Positions 18,633 through 28,800 of a stretch of DNA of 64,000 nucleotides are shown here, piece by piece. Position 1 is the first letter of the stretch; each line of letters starts with the position of its first letter. The position numbers were made by a program, and so were the translations under genes. The DNA lies in the NCBI GenBank assembly GCA_015207365.1, contig JADEXA010000005.1:1-64000 (forward strand), given 5' to 3'. The stretch comes from Vacuolonema iberomarrocanum LEGE 07170 (lineage in GTDB: Bacteria; Cyanobacteriota; Cyanobacteriia; Elainellales; Elainellaceae). A model generated the notes under the pieces. That model did no database searches, was not told where the DNA came from, and worked only from the letters and a program-made list of their open reading frames with translations.

Positions 18633-19316
18633 CTTCAATGTCTGATGAATGAACCCTCATCTTTTTCAATATCAGGTCGGTCTGGCCTCCCCCAAGGTCA
18701 ACATCACAACAGAAGGATTACTTCATGGATACCACAGCTCGTTATTACACCGCTGGTTTCATTGGTTTATCCAAAGTCCATCAGTTTTCCTCTATTTGGC
18801 ATGAAAACGAAGGGTATTTCTGTTAGCATTCAACTTTCCGTGAGCAGTCGTAAGACCCAATCAGGCAAACGTTTTAGTTTTTGAAAGAAAACAGCCCCAT
18901 CCTCAATCGAAGAGAGCGAGCCCACTGTTTCATTCTTTACGTGCTGGGGACTCCAATAGACAGAGCGCCTAAGGGTCATTGCAGATAAGGATAAAGCATA
19001 TATCTCAACGCTGCTCAGCTTTATGGTTGCTTTATCTTGACGGCTTAAAGGTTACCCATTTTCACAAATTAGTCTTACCCTTTCTCATGCAAAATAGTAC
19101 TAGACTCAACTCAAAATGATGGAATTCAAAACAGGAGTTGCTATCGAGAAATAAAATAATGCTGGATTGGGTATACCATTTTGATTTTAGATACAGTCAA
19201 AATTAGATAGGGAACGGTGTCGATGCGGGTGTGGTCTTTACTTGCGATATCCCACCAAACTCTGAAGCTATTGGAGTCCCTGCAAGGGTTATCAAAAAAA
19301 GAGAGGTATTCGATCC
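18633..19316. other. Intergenic space within the EPS cluster
   Basis: About 680 bp, AT-rich, with only short open frames that look random. It probably contains a promoter for the following run of transferases; no clear box or repeat is visible. The gap splits the cluster into a two-gene leader and the main assembly part. Confidence 0.4.
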
Positions 19317-20240
19317 ATGCAGTTGAGTGTTATCATCGCTTGTCTCAATGCAGAAGATACCATTGGGATCCAACTGTCAGCTTTGCAGCATCAAGTCTGG
19401 AACAAGTCTTGGGAAATTCTTATTGTCGACAATGGTTGCACCGATAGAACCTTAGAAATAGTAGAAAGTTATCAAACACAGCTACCTAACTTAAGAGTGG
19501 TTGATGCTTCCGATAAAAAAGGGGCTGGCCATGCACGGAATATTGGAGTGAGAGAAGCAAAAGGAGAGCTGATTCTTTTCTGCGACTCAGATGATAAAGT
19601 CCACGACGGATGGGTTGCAAAAATGGGGGATGCTCTTGAGTCCTTTGACTTCATCGCTGGGGCTCTAAATCTTCAAGACCTGAATGCCGGCTGGAGAATT
19701 CCAAAGAATCATCCGCTTGGATCGAGGACAGCCCCACAGCAACAGCTACCTCGTTATCGTCATGCTCGAGAACTGAAATATGCACCTACAGCCAACCTCG
19801 GTGTTAGAAAGTCTATTCACTCAACAATTGGAGGATTTGATGAGGATCTTATTTACAACCAAGATCTCGAATATTGCCTGAGAACGCAGTTAGCCGGTTA
19901 CCCATTGCACTTTGTTCCTGACGCTATTGTTGAATATCGTTTGAAACATAGTTTAAGAAAAACATTTATTCAGTTTTATCGGTGGGGGCGATATGGAATA
20001 CTCGTCTATCGCAGACACATCGGTAAAGGAAGCCTCGTGGATAGATTGAGGTTTATCTTTGGAGGATGGCGGCATTTACCCTTACAGATTATTAAAGTTC
20101 GCAATAAAGCGGATGTATTTGAGTTATGCGCATGGCTTGGAGGCAGATTTGGTGAAATCGTCGGGTGTTGGGAGTTTCTCATTATGCAACCCGAAACAAA
20201 GTTGAGTAAAAATTTAAGCGGTGCCGTCAAATCAAACTGA
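19317..20240 (+). CDS. Glycosyltransferase family 2
   Basis: 307 residues. GT-A fold with the family-2 start [20 protein letters not shown], a nucleotide-binding region around [15 protein letters not shown] and the metal-binding motif FCDSDD (DxD). The acceptor-side region shows [13 protein letters not shown] (the ED-like catalytic area reads QDLEY). The C-terminal tail is basic and amphipathic without a clear membrane helix. Likely adds one sugar of the repeat unit in the cytosol. Base composition is lower in GC than the start of the cluster. A GAGAGG stretch 11 bases before the ATG may serve as ribosome site. Confidence 0.92.
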   Translation: MQLSVIIACLNAEDTIGIQLSALQHQVWNKSWEILIVDNGCTDRTLEIVESYQTQLPNLRVVDASDKKGAGHARNIGVREAKGELILFCDSDDKVHDGWVAKMGDALESFDFIAGALNLQDLNAGWRIPKNHPLGSRTAPQQQLPRYRHARELKYAPTANLGVRKSIHSTIGGFDEDLIYNQDLEYCLRTQLAGYPLHFVPDAIVEYRLKHSLRKTFIQFYRWGRYGILVYRRHIGKGSLVDRLRFIFGGWRHLPLQIIKVRNKADVFELCAWLGGRFGEIVGCWEFLIMQPETKLSKNLSGAVKSN

Positions 20241-20267
20241 AGCGTAACTCAGCATCATTGCTTCAAT

Positions 20268-20298
20268 AATTTATCTGCCCCTAATCGGCAGATAAATT
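20268..20298 (+). terminator. Candidate terminator after the first GT2 gene
   Basis: A perfect 12-bp stem AATTTATCTGCC/GGCAGATAAATT with a 7-base loop, 28 bases after the stop codon. The stem itself is AT-rich and the T-tract is short, so it may be partial. Confidence 0.5.
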
Positions 20299-20395
20299 TA
20301 CTCAAGTATAGAGAGAAAAAGACTTGCCTAGGGTTTAAAGTCGGAACCTTTGTAAGCCTGTATAGCGTATCAATACATTATTAGGTTTGAATTGC

Positions 20396-21727
20396 ATGTT
20401 AGCGAATGTATTCAATCATATCAGCTCGTTATTAGATGGGCGAAAAGGTTCTACCGCAGCCATACAGACCTTTGTTGTTAAAATCGGCATTTTAACAATC
20501 AATATGGGAACCGGTATTCTTGCGGCACGAGTTTTGGGTTCCCAGGGTCGTGGTGAAATGGCTGCCATCATCCTTTGGCCTCAGTTCCTAGCCTACACAT
20601 TAACCCTAGGTATTCCGCAAGCTCTTCTCTACAACATCAAGAAATACCCAGATAAAAAATCAGAACTCTTTTCAGTTGCTGCAATATTATCTGTCGGTTT
20701 GGGTCTGATTGCGTCGTTGATCGGCATCCTCTTTCTTCCTAGCTGGCTATCCCAGTATTCGGCAACGATGATTCGGGCATCCCAGTGGTTTATGTTAACC
20801 TCACCGCTATCATTGCTGGGAGTCGTCTTCATGGCAGCATTTGAAGCGCAGGATGAATTTACATTTTCAAATCAATTACGCTACTTTACGCCACTGGCTA
20901 CCTTAATCGCTTTATTGGCCCTAATAGGTTTTGGTGTTGGCAATCCCATTACGCTTGGAATGGCCTATGTTTTACCTTCGATTCCTATTACTATCTGGAT
21001 GATTTTGAGGTTGCGATCGCGCTATGAATTCAAGATCGCTAAGTTTCAAGAGAGTACCCAGATCCTTTTGGGATACGGCGTGAAGGCTTATGGCATTGAC
21101 CTAATTGGCTCTCTATCTGGCAAGATTGGTCAAGCTCTAGTTGTCGGGCTATTGAGCGCAACATCTATGGGGCTTTATACCGTTGCCATGAGCCTGTCTA
21201 GAGTTTTAAACACGTTTGAATCAGCAATTGATACTGTTTTGCTGCCAAAAGCATCAGCACGTCCCGTGAATGAGATTGTTGAACTTACAGGACGGGCAGT
21301 CAGAATTAGCACCATGCTCACACTCATGTGTGTCATCCCCCTAATGTTTTTGGGGCCATTTTTCCTTGGGCTTCTCTATGGTGAAGAATTTGTCGCTGCA
21401 ACAACTATTTTTCGTATTCTGCTGATCGAAATTCTCATCAGCGGTACCAACTGGATGCTAGCCAAATCCTTTATGGCCGCAGGGAAACCCGGCGTTGTCA
21501 CGCTGCTTCAAGGTTTGGGCTTAGGCATTACCGTACCGTTGATGCTACTCCTGATTCCGCGTTACGAATTGGTCGGGGCAGGGCTGGCATTACTCACATC
21601 AACGACTATTCGCTTTTTCCTGGTGATCGGTTGTTACCCATTTGTTTTGAAAGCTCCTCCTCCGAGTTTGCTGGTCAACCTTGATGATCTCGCTTATCTC
21701 AAAAAGACATTCCTCCGTAGAGGTTAG
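20396..21727 (+). CDS. Wzx-type polysaccharide flippase
   Basis: 443 residues from the ATG at 20396 (a TTG at 20387 is possible). Around 12 hydrophobic segments; the first shows the polysaccharide-exporter pattern TGILAARVLGSQGRGEMAA, in which the LG..G.G turn is characteristic of the Polysacc_synt/MurJ-like exporter families. It would flip undecaprenyl-linked repeat units across the inner membrane for Wzy polymerisation. AT-rich with few HIP1 sites, as typical for Wzx genes. Confidence 0.9.
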   Translation: MLANVFNHISSLLDGRKGSTAAIQTFVVKIGILTINMGTGILAARVLGSQGRGEMAAIILWPQFLAYTLTLGIPQALLYNIKKYPDKKSELFSVAAILSVGLGLIASLIGILFLPSWLSQYSATMIRASQWFMLTSPLSLLGVVFMAAFEAQDEFTFSNQLRYFTPLATLIALLALIGFGVGNPITLGMAYVLPSIPITIWMILRLRSRYEFKIAKFQESTQILLGYGVKAYGIDLIGSLSGKIGQALVVGLLSATSMGLYTVAMSLSRVLNTFESAIDTVLLPKASARPVNEIVELTGRAVRISTMLTLMCVIPLMFLGPFFLGLLYGEEFVAATTIFRILLIEILISGTNWMLAKSFMAAGKPGVVTLLQGLGLGITVPLMLLLIPRYELVGAGLALLTSTTIRFFLVIGCYPFVLKAPPPSLLVNLDDLAYLKKTFLRRG

Positions 21728-21772
21728 TCGTCAACTTATTCATTATCTATAAACCATTAACCATTAACCCCC

Positions 21773-22954
21773 ATGAATGTATTAGTGGATGATTCTATCG
21801 AAAGTTTAAGGGCCGATTTTTCTAACGGGATTTACTTTTACTGCAACCCGTTTACCTCTCCAGATCAAACTCACTATCCCCATAATCCAGTTTGCTTAGC
21901 AGAAGGATTACGGCAGCTTGGGATTCCGGTTTATTCCAATGTGGATGCGTGGCAAGTCTCAGCCAACGATCCGACTTACCTATTCAGACATGAGCCCGAC
22001 CTAAAACCCAGCCAATGTTCGGCCATTGTCTTAGATCAGGGTTGGATTGACGTTGCAAAAAACGAAATACCTTCCGATGTATTTGAGCCCGATAGAAGCT
22101 ACGCCACAGTCTACATTGATGGATCTGATGGAGCGATTACCACCTCATGGAGGCCAGGGTTTAGACAATTTGATCTGGTCTTGAAGATCCATATGATAGA
22201 GGGACTTCGCTATCCGGATAATTTCACGCCTTGGGTATTCGGGTTGTCTCAACGGATGATGAACTATATAGAGGCCGAACAAGGTCAAACCTGTCACCAA
22301 AAATTTCACGTTAATTTCCGCAATACAAAGAATCAGCACTCACTCCGATCATGGATGTATCGCTCTTTTTTGAAGAAAATCGAGTCGATATTAGAGGTTG
22401 AAGAGTGGTATGAAAGCTTTACTCCAGACGAGTCGACCTACATCGGTGTCCAACGCTACAACGACGATACATTGTATTGGATGCAAACAGGTCGACGGCA
22501 CAACCCTGCCTATTATAAAATGTTAGGCCAATCACTGGCCTGTGCTTGTTTTGGTGGTTTTTTTGTGATGCCATCTTTTTATAGCTATGCGACCCCATTT
22601 AGTGTTTTCTCAAAGCGCATTTTTAGTAAATGGGTGGTGCCCACCTCTACGATTATTCAGTGGGATAGTTGGCGGTTGTGGGAGTCCCTATTTGCAGGAT
22701 GTGCCAGTTTTCACGCCGACTTTGACAAGTACCGCTTTGCTCTGCCTGTGAAGCCAGAGAATTGGACGCATTATGTCGGCGTTGATTGTAGCAACCCCCA
22801 AGCAGCGGTCGAACGGATTGCCAATGAGCCTGACATACTTCATACCATTGGACAGAATGGGCGGCAGTGGGTGCTCGAACATTACGCGCCGTTGCCAACA
22901 GCGATTCGATTTTTGCAGATGCTCCGTCAACGCCGCTCGCCCTCGACCGGCTAG
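21773..22954 (+). CDS. Unrecognised glycosyltransferase-like protein of the EPS cluster
   Basis: 393 residues, soluble, no signal peptide. I do not recognise a named family. The C-terminal third resembles the donor half of some GT-B enzymes: a conserved-looking block SWRLWESLFAGCASFHADFD followed by an H-Y-G region and a closing helix IGQNGRQWVLEHYAPLPTAIRFL, a pattern in which an early Glu (WESL) and a late R-x-W-x-x-EHY segment are common. The N-terminal half is less defined but has NGIYFYCNPF and repeated aromatic residues. Position between a flippase and GT2 genes supports a sugar-transfer role; that is inference. No Shine-Dalgarno is evident at the ATG. Confidence 0.75.
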   Translation: MNVLVDDSIESLRADFSNGIYFYCNPFTSPDQTHYPHNPVCLAEGLRQLGIPVYSNVDAWQVSANDPTYLFRHEPDLKPSQCSAIVLDQGWIDVAKNEIPSDVFEPDRSYATVYIDGSDGAITTSWRPGFRQFDLVLKIHMIEGLRYPDNFTPWVFGLSQRMMNYIEAEQGQTCHQKFHVNFRNTKNQHSLRSWMYRSFLKKIESILEVEEWYESFTPDESTYIGVQRYNDDTLYWMQTGRRHNPAYYKMLGQSLACACFGGFFVMPSFYSYATPFSVFSKRIFSKWVVPTSTIIQWDSWRLWESLFAGCASFHADFDKYRFALPVKPENWTHYVGVDCSNPQAAVERIANEPDILHTIGQNGRQWVLEHYAPLPTAIRFLQMLRQRRSPSTG

Positions 22955-23104
22955 TGTTTGCAGGGGCTGGCAGGTTTGATTGGGCTTCGGGTTTATCGCG
23001 TTTGATTCGCTTCTGATTTATGAAATTTGCGCTGGTGTATAGGCGTTGTGACAGGATAGATACTTGGACTTTAGGCTAATTGATGCAAGCGCAAGGAGGT
23101 TCGA

Positions 23105-24085
23105 ATGAATTCGTCGGAATTGCAAGATAACGGGCATCCATTGGTCAGTGTGATTACGCCAACGTACAACCGACCCGATTATCTAAAAGAAGCGATCGCC
23201 AGTGCGGTCAACCAGACCTACCAAAACATCGAGATCATTGTTTCTGATAATTGCAGCCCTATAGACCCATTACCAATCATTGAAGCGTTCAATGATCCCC
23301 GCATTAAGTTCTTCCGACAGGATAGCAATGTCGGCATGTTGCCCAATGTCGTCAGCAGCTTCAAAAAGGCGCAGGGCAAGTACATTGCCTGCTTGATGGA
23401 CGACGATAAATGGGCAGAAAACTTCTTGGAAGAGATGATTCCACCCTTAGAGACGCATCCAACAGCGTCGGTCGCCTTTTGTGACCACTATGTCATGGAT
23501 GAACACAGCCAAATTGATCCAGAGAAGACCGAAGAGTGTTCCCAAACCTATGGACGGGCTCACCTTGAAGAAGGGCTGTATGCTCCGTTCTACGATTTGT
23601 TTTTGATATCGCGCTCAGTTTCGACCGCGATCGCCGCCGTTATGCGCCGAGATGTCATCAATTGGGATAGCATCCCAACGGATGTTGGCGCTCTATGGGA
23701 TACCTATTTAGCCTATCTATTCAGCATCGAAGGCCATGGAGCCTATTACGTTCCGAAACGGCTAACGCTCTACCGAGAACACAGTCAAACGGTCACGATG
23801 CAAAGCGGACGCCAAAGTGCAGAAGCCAAACTCGCAAAAGCAAAATCCAGTGTCTTTTGTTATCAAACGTTTTTCGCTGATGATCACCTGTCAGAGTTAC
23901 GCCCATTTCTTAAGAGGAAACTTGCCCATGATATGACCACTGTAGGCATCGCTCTAATGCGGATGCAACATCTTAAAAATGCTCGTCCTCACTTCTGGCA
24001 AGCCTTGAAAACTCACTTTAGCATCAGAACCCTAGCAGCCTGTTTTGTGAGTTACTTGCCCGCCAAAATTGCTTGTCAGTTCTAG
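23105..24085 (+). CDS. Glycosyltransferase family 2
   Basis: 326 residues with AAGGAGG seven bases before the ATG. The start VSVITPTYNRPDYLKEAIAS and NQTYQNIEIIVSDNCS is textbook GT2; the metal motif is CLMDDDKW. The acceptor-side region and a basic C-terminus follow. It is the variant with a long central insertion (PTASVAFCDHYVMD). Likely adds one sugar to the lipid-linked unit. A (TTCTAG)3 hexamer run covers the stop codon region, 24079-24097. Confidence 0.92.
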   Translation: MNSSELQDNGHPLVSVITPTYNRPDYLKEAIASAVNQTYQNIEIIVSDNCSPIDPLPIIEAFNDPRIKFFRQDSNVGMLPNVVSSFKKAQGKYIACLMDDDKWAENFLEEMIPPLETHPTASVAFCDHYVMDEHSQIDPEKTEECSQTYGRAHLEEGLYAPFYDLFLISRSVSTAIAAVMRRDVINWDSIPTDVGALWDTYLAYLFSIEGHGAYYVPKRLTLYREHSQTVTMQSGRQSAEAKLAKAKSSVFCYQTFFADDHLSELRPFLKRKLAHDMTTVGIALMRMQHLKNARPHFWQALKTHFSIRTLAACFVSYLPAKIACQF

Positions 24086-24200
24086 TTCTAGTTCTAGCGT
24101 CAAACTTAGACCGATCGATAGCATCTCCCCGCGGCGTTCATTCGCCGCCTATATCTCCCTATGTATTTTGTATTTTTAGCTCAGTCCCAGGTCACGAACG

Positions 24201-25064
24201 ATGAAGATTGCTGTTTGTATTACGACGATGAATCGTCCTAATGAATTGGCTTTGTGTTTAAATGCGCTTTGGAATTCAACCACAACTCCTTATAAAGTAA
24301 TCATTTCAGATAATTCGATGGAGCCAGAGATTCAGCAGAAAAATAAAACTGTTGTTCAGCACTATTCAGACACACTTTATTTAAGAGGAACGTACCGTGG
24401 TGTATCTAGCAATCGCAACAATGCCTTGAGTGCCGTCCCGTCAGATGCAGATTGGGTCATTTTTATCGCGGATGATATTTGCGTTGACCCCCACATGTTT
24501 GAACGGGCTATCAACCACTACTACGATTTACCAAAGGAGGAACGAGACAAAACCATCATTACCGGCGACAATCGCAATGAGTTCAGTCCACCCGATATTG
24601 GTCCCTTGGGTGTGAACTTTAAAGGCTATTTTTGTCCCTGGAAGCCAGGTTTACCGCAGGTCGTCAATTTATATGCCACGCTATTTCCGCGAGCCTTTTT
24701 GGATCAAGAGCAATGGGATGAAAATATTTTTTTAGGTCAAGAAGACATTGAACTTTCGCTGCGGGCTATCCGATGTGGATACACGATCGCCTACTATACC
24801 GATCTGAAGGTGACCGATATTTGTTTTAATAAATCAACGATGGGGTCAACTGCGAAAGGGACGTTAACTAGCTACGAAATCTATGTTGCCGCCAGTCGCC
24901 TGTATATCGGAATCAAACGCTATAAGCATTTATTTCCTAATGCTTTAAAGCTCCTAATGTTTACTGTCACTTACTATACTCACATGGCGCTTTATCTCTT
25001 CCGTCGGAGATCCTTATCTTCCTTGGCAGATATCATCAAAGTTTCGAATATCAACGCTCTCTAG
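24201..25064 (+). CDS. Glycosyltransferase family 2
   Basis: 287 residues. Begins MKIAVCITTMNRPNELALCL; donor-site Asp in IISDNS; the metal-binding motif is FIADDICVD. The region LGQEDIELSLRAIRCGY contains the ED catalytic pair typical of GT2 rhamnosyl- and other transferases. A C-terminal hydrophobic stretch (about 245-265) may anchor it to the membrane. It is the most AT-rich gene of the cluster and is followed by a sharp rise in GC. Confidence 0.9.
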   Translation: MKIAVCITTMNRPNELALCLNALWNSTTTPYKVIISDNSMEPEIQQKNKTVVQHYSDTLYLRGTYRGVSSNRNNALSAVPSDADWVIFIADDICVDPHMFERAINHYYDLPKEERDKTIITGDNRNEFSPPDIGPLGVNFKGYFCPWKPGLPQVVNLYATLFPRAFLDQEQWDENIFLGQEDIELSLRAIRCGYTIAYYTDLKVTDICFNKSTMGSTAKGTLTSYEIYVAASRLYIGIKRYKHLFPNALKLLMFTVTYYTHMALYLFRRRSLSSLADIIKVSNINAL

Positions 25065-25091
25065 TCGTCTGGTCATTCTATAAAATGCCCT

Positions 25092-26069
25092 ATGAACATT
25101 ACCGTTCTTATTCCAACCTATCGTCGCCCCCAAGACCTTTTGAGGTGTCTGGATGCGCTGACAAAACAGATTCGATCGCCCGATGAAGTGCTGGTCGTAG
25201 CGCGGGATTCTGACCGTGCGACCTGGGATGCGATCGCCACCGTTGAAACGGGTGCATTACCCATTCGTACCGTTAGCGTGACGATTCCTGGCCAAGTAGC
25301 AGCGCTAAATACTGGGATCGAGGCGGCCAAGGGAGACATCATTGCCATTACCGACGATGATGCAGCGCCTCGCCCCCACTGGCTAGAGCGCATCGCTTAC
25401 CACTTTGAGACCGATGATGCCGTCGGCGGCGTGGGGGGGCGTGACTGGCTGTATGTGGGTGGCACTGACCGGGACGATGGTAAAAGTGCTGTTGTTGGTC
25501 GGGTGCAGTGGTTTGGGCGCGTCATCGGGCGGCACAATCTCGGCTTTGGCGAACCCCGCGAGGTCGAGATCTTGAAAGGGGCTAATATGAGCTATCGCAA
25601 GCAGGCGATCGCCATTGCCAAGTTTGATACCCGTCTCCTGGGAGCTGGCGCACAGGTTCACAACGATCTGGCCTTTAGCTTGGGGGTCAAACGACGCGGT
25701 TGGAAGCTCATCTACGATCCAGCCGCCGATATCGATCACTATCAAGCCCAGCGGTTTGACGAAGATCAGCGCGACCAATTCAATGAAACGGCCTTCTTTA
25801 ACGCAGTTCATAATGAAACCATCGCCCTACTGGACTACCTGCCGATGTGGCGACGCATTGTTTTCCTCATCTGGGCCTTTCTGGTGGGCACGCGCAAAGC
25901 ATTTGGGCTGGTTCAATGGCTGCGCTTTTTTCCCAAAGATGGCGGGTTTGCCAGCCGGAAGCTTTGGCTCTCGCTGAAGGGGCGCTGGGAAGGCTTCCAA
26001 ACCTGGCGCATGCCCCCTGGCGATCGCACTCCACAAGAAGGAGCCGCGATATCCGTACCGCCTTCTTAA
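25092..26069 (+). CDS. Glycosyltransferase family 2
   Basis: 325 residues. Starts MNITVLIPTYRRPQDLLRCL; nucleotide site around AALNTGIEAAKGDIIAITDD with DDDA as the metal motif, then GVGGRDWL and an acceptor region around GAGAQVHNDLAFSLGVKRRG. The C-terminal part has a hydrophobic helix (WRRIVFLIWAFLVGTRKA) that probably ties it to the membrane. From here to the end of the cluster the DNA is GC-rich with frequent HIP1 sites. Only 27 bp follow the previous gene. Confidence 0.91.
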   Translation: MNITVLIPTYRRPQDLLRCLDALTKQIRSPDEVLVVARDSDRATWDAIATVETGALPIRTVSVTIPGQVAALNTGIEAAKGDIIAITDDDAAPRPHWLERIAYHFETDDAVGGVGGRDWLYVGGTDRDDGKSAVVGRVQWFGRVIGRHNLGFGEPREVEILKGANMSYRKQAIAIAKFDTRLLGAGAQVHNDLAFSLGVKRRGWKLIYDPAADIDHYQAQRFDEDQRDQFNETAFFNAVHNETIALLDYLPMWRRIVFLIWAFLVGTRKAFGLVQWLRFFPKDGGFASRKLWLSLKGRWEGFQTWRMPPGDRTPQEGAAISVPPS

Positions 26070-26140
26070 GCTCCTTACCTGCTTGGTGTCCTGCAATTGA
26101 CGGCTGCGATGTCTAACCCAGACCTTATTCACGGCAAACC

Positions 26141-27646
26141 ATGAGTAATCCTCTCTCAGCTTCCTCACCCCCTGCCTTGATGGCGCGTCATAAACCCTCA
26201 TTACTCGAGCAGCCCGCTGTAGCGTGGGTACTTGTGGTGGGCCTGTTTCTGATCACGTTTCTGGGATCTATCGCGGGTGCCGGGTCGCTAATGCGCCTAG
26301 CGTTTCCAGCCGGCAGCACCCTGGTCGCGGTTTATCTCTACTTCTTTCACCCCGTTTTCTACATCAATTTTAATTGGTGGGTTTGGTGTTCTACCCCGCT
26401 ACTCCGTCGCTTAGCCGACTATTACCGAGGGGATTATGACGAATTGAGCTTGATGCTAACCGCGCCCTATCTGGTGACGTTAGTCTGTATTGTGACCTTG
26501 TTTCGTCAGTTTCCGAAAGCGCATCGAACTGGAGATATTCCGTTCATCATGGCGGCAGGAGCCGTCTTTTTTGGCTTTCTGATCGGGGGGTTGAATAATC
26601 CGGCGACCGCCGTTGCCCGCACCTTCCTCGACTGGATGCCGCCCGTCTTGTTTGGGCTCCATATTTCAATCTCTTGGCGGATTTACCCGACGTTGCGTCG
26701 CACCACCCAAACCGTCTTTATCTGGATTTCATTATTGGCGGGTGCTTATGGGATTTACCAATACATGGTCGCTCCAGGCTGGGATACCTATTGGCTAGAG
26801 GCGGTTGGGAATGTTTCGTTTGGGTTACCCTTCCCGCAGCAAATTCGGGTGTGGAGCACCATGAACTCGCCGCCGCCCTTTGGCTGTGTCATGATGGCGA
26901 TCACGCTGCTGCTCTTTGTTTGCAAAGGGCCCTTGCTTCTGCCAGCGGCTGGCGTTGGCTATCTGTCGCTGATGTTGTCGCTGGTTCGTGCGGCCTGGGC
27001 CGGTTGGATCGTTGGGTTGATTACCCTCGTGGCCTCCCTGAAGTCAAAATTGCAGATTAAGTTGCTGGCTACCATTGTTGTGATGGCGCTTTGCGTGGTG
27101 CCGCTAACCATGATTGAGCCCTTCAATGACGTCATTGGCGATCGCCTAGAAAGCTTCACCAGCATTCAGAATGACAGTAGCTATGAAGCCAGGGCAGAAA
27201 CCTATAGCGAGAACCTGGACACCGCCCTCTCCGGCCTGTTGGGTCAGGGGTTGGGGAGTACATGGGTGATTCAAGCCAACGGGCAACTGGAGCGCGTGGC
27301 TTTAGACAGCGGGATCCTCGACACCTTTTTCACGTTGGGCTGGTTTGGTGGCTTGCCCTATATCGCGGGAATGCTGATGCTGCTCTTCAACCAGTTTCGT
27401 GGCGATGAAGGGCGTACCGACCCCTTTGCCAGTGGAGCCCGAGCCATTACACTGAGCTTTTTCGCCATTTTGTCTCTGGGTCCCTTCATGCTCGGGTTAG
27501 CCGGCATGTTTATGTGGGGATTTTTGGGGTTTGGCATGGCCGCCCGCAAACATGCTCTGTATCAAGAGCAACAACGGAAGCAGGAACTTGCCACCCAAAT
27601 TGCTAGCGTGCGCGAGTCTCGAATGACTCAGGAGGAGCCGCTTTGA
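26141..27646 (+). CDS. Wzy/WaaL-type O-antigen polymerase or ligase
   Basis: 501 residues with about 11-12 hydrophobic segments and one large periplasmic loop near residues 320-395. That loop holds the pattern R-x-x-x-Y-xx-N followed by GLLGQGLGSTW, as in the O-antigen ligase/polymerase superfamily (Wzy_C). In a Wzx/Wzy system it would polymerise flipped repeat units at the outer face of the inner membrane. Polymerase is more likely than ligase because the cluster also carries Wzx and Wzc types; the sequence alone cannot decide. Confidence 0.85.
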   Translation: MSNPLSASSPPALMARHKPSLLEQPAVAWVLVVGLFLITFLGSIAGAGSLMRLAFPAGSTLVAVYLYFFHPVFYINFNWWVWCSTPLLRRLADYYRGDYDELSLMLTAPYLVTLVCIVTLFRQFPKAHRTGDIPFIMAAGAVFFGFLIGGLNNPATAVARTFLDWMPPVLFGLHISISWRIYPTLRRTTQTVFIWISLLAGAYGIYQYMVAPGWDTYWLEAVGNVSFGLPFPQQIRVWSTMNSPPPFGCVMMAITLLLFVCKGPLLLPAAGVGYLSLMLSLVRAAWAGWIVGLITLVASLKSKLQIKLLATIVVMALCVVPLTMIEPFNDVIGDRLESFTSIQNDSSYEARAETYSENLDTALSGLLGQGLGSTWVIQANGQLERVALDSGILDTFFTLGWFGGLPYIAGMLMLLFNQFRGDEGRTDPFASGARAITLSFFAILSLGPFMLGLAGMFMWGFLGFGMAARKHALYQEQQRKQELATQIASVRESRMTQEEPL

Positions 27647-28800
27647 ACGGAACCACGTTGAACATTGTGCAACTCGGGAAAGGCTGGTTTCCAGAAGAGC
27701 CGGGAGGGCTCAATCGATATTTCTATGACTGTGTGCATTACTTACCGAAAGCAGGGGTCACAGTCCACGGGCTCGTGGCGGGGACAGAGCAGGTCGCGAC
27801 CGACTCGGGTGGTGCGGTGTCCACATTTGCCCCAGCGCAATCCTCCCTGCTAACCCGCTGGCAAGGAGCACGACGATCGCTCCCCACTCACTTGAGCCAG
27901 GCAGATGTGGTTGTATCCCACTTCGCGCTCTACACCTTTCCCGTATTGAATCAGCTAGGCGATCGCCCCCTCGTAGTGCATTTTCACGGTCCCTGGGCAT
28001 TGGAAAGCCAGGCAGAGGGTACCAATTCCATCACGACCCAATTCAAAAAATGGCTGGAGCAGACCTGCTATCGGCGAGCCGTCGTCTTCATCGTCTTGTC
28101 AAAAGCGTTTCAGACCATTCTGCATGAAGACTATGGAGTTCCCCTCGACAAAATTCTGGTTGTCCCTGGCGGGGTCAATCCCGATCGCTTTTATACGCCC
28201 CTGTCGCCCACAGAAGCTCGCCAAAAACTAGGCTGGGATAGCGATCGCCCGACCATCGTGGCGGTTCGCCGATTGGCGAAACGCATGGGACTCGAAAATT
28301 TGGTGCAAGCGATCGCCCAGGTCAAAACGACCCATCCCAATGTGCAGCTCAAAATCGTCGGCAAGGGAGCGTTACAGGAAGTTCTACAAGCCCAAATCAA
28401 GGCCCTCGGTGTTGAGAACCAAGTGGAACTGCTGGGCTATGTGCCCGATGAGCAATTGCCATCCATCTATCGCGCTGCTGATTTTTCGGTCGTGCCCACG
28501 GTTTCGCTCGAAGGCTTTGGCTTGATCGTCGTGGAGTCTTTGGCAACGGGAACGCCTGTCTTGGGAACACCGATTGGGGGCATTCCTGAGATTTTGCGCC
28601 CCTTCTCCACGGATTTGGTACTGGAGGGGTGCGCGGTCGAACACCTCAGCCAAGGTATCATCGGAGCCCTCGCTGGAACGCGATCGCTTCCCTCCCAAGA
28701 AGCGTGTCAAACCTACATTCACGATAACTTTGCGTGGCCCATTGTCGCGCAAAGGCTCCAGACGATCTATACCGCTGCGAAAGAGGGCAAATACACATGA
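27643..28800 (+). CDS. Glycosyltransferase family 4
   Basis: 385 residues, starting at a TTG (27643) that overlaps the preceding stop codon (TTGA). AGGAGG lies 6 bases before it, so translation is probably coupled to the polymerase gene. GT-B signatures: PGGLNRYFYDC near the start (acceptor loop), PGGVNPDRF, AVRRLAKRMGLENLVQA, IVGKGALQEVLQ and the E-x7-E block SLEGFGLIVVESLATGTPVLG. Transfers a sugar from a nucleotide donor; linkage unknown. Confidence 0.93.
   Translation: MNGTTLNIVQLGKGWFPEEPGGLNRYFYDCVHYLPKAGVTVHGLVAGTEQVATDSGGAVSTFAPAQSSLLTRWQGARRSLPTHLSQADVVVSHFALYTFPVLNQLGDRPLVVHFHGPWALESQAEGTNSITTQFKKWLEQTCYRRAVVFIVLSKAFQTILHEDYGVPLDKILVVPGGVNPDRFYTPLSPTEARQKLGWDSDRPTIVAVRRLAKRMGLENLVQAIAQVKTTHPNVQLKIVGKGALQEVLQAQIKALGVENQVELLGYVPDEQLPSIYRAADFSVVPTVSLEGFGLIVVESLATGTPVLGTPIGGIPEILRPFSTDLVLEGCAVEHLSQGIIGALAGTRSLPSQEACQTYIHDNFAWPIVAQRLQTIYTAAKEGKYT

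Noticed and set aside
18645-18884. 79-codon plus-strand open frame after the Wzc-like gene
   Set aside because: No ribosome site, no recognisable motif and composition like the surrounding non-coding DNA.
24079-24097. Hexamer run (TTCTAG)3 after a GT2 gene
   Set aside because: Too short to be a functional repeat; probably simple slippage at the stop codon.
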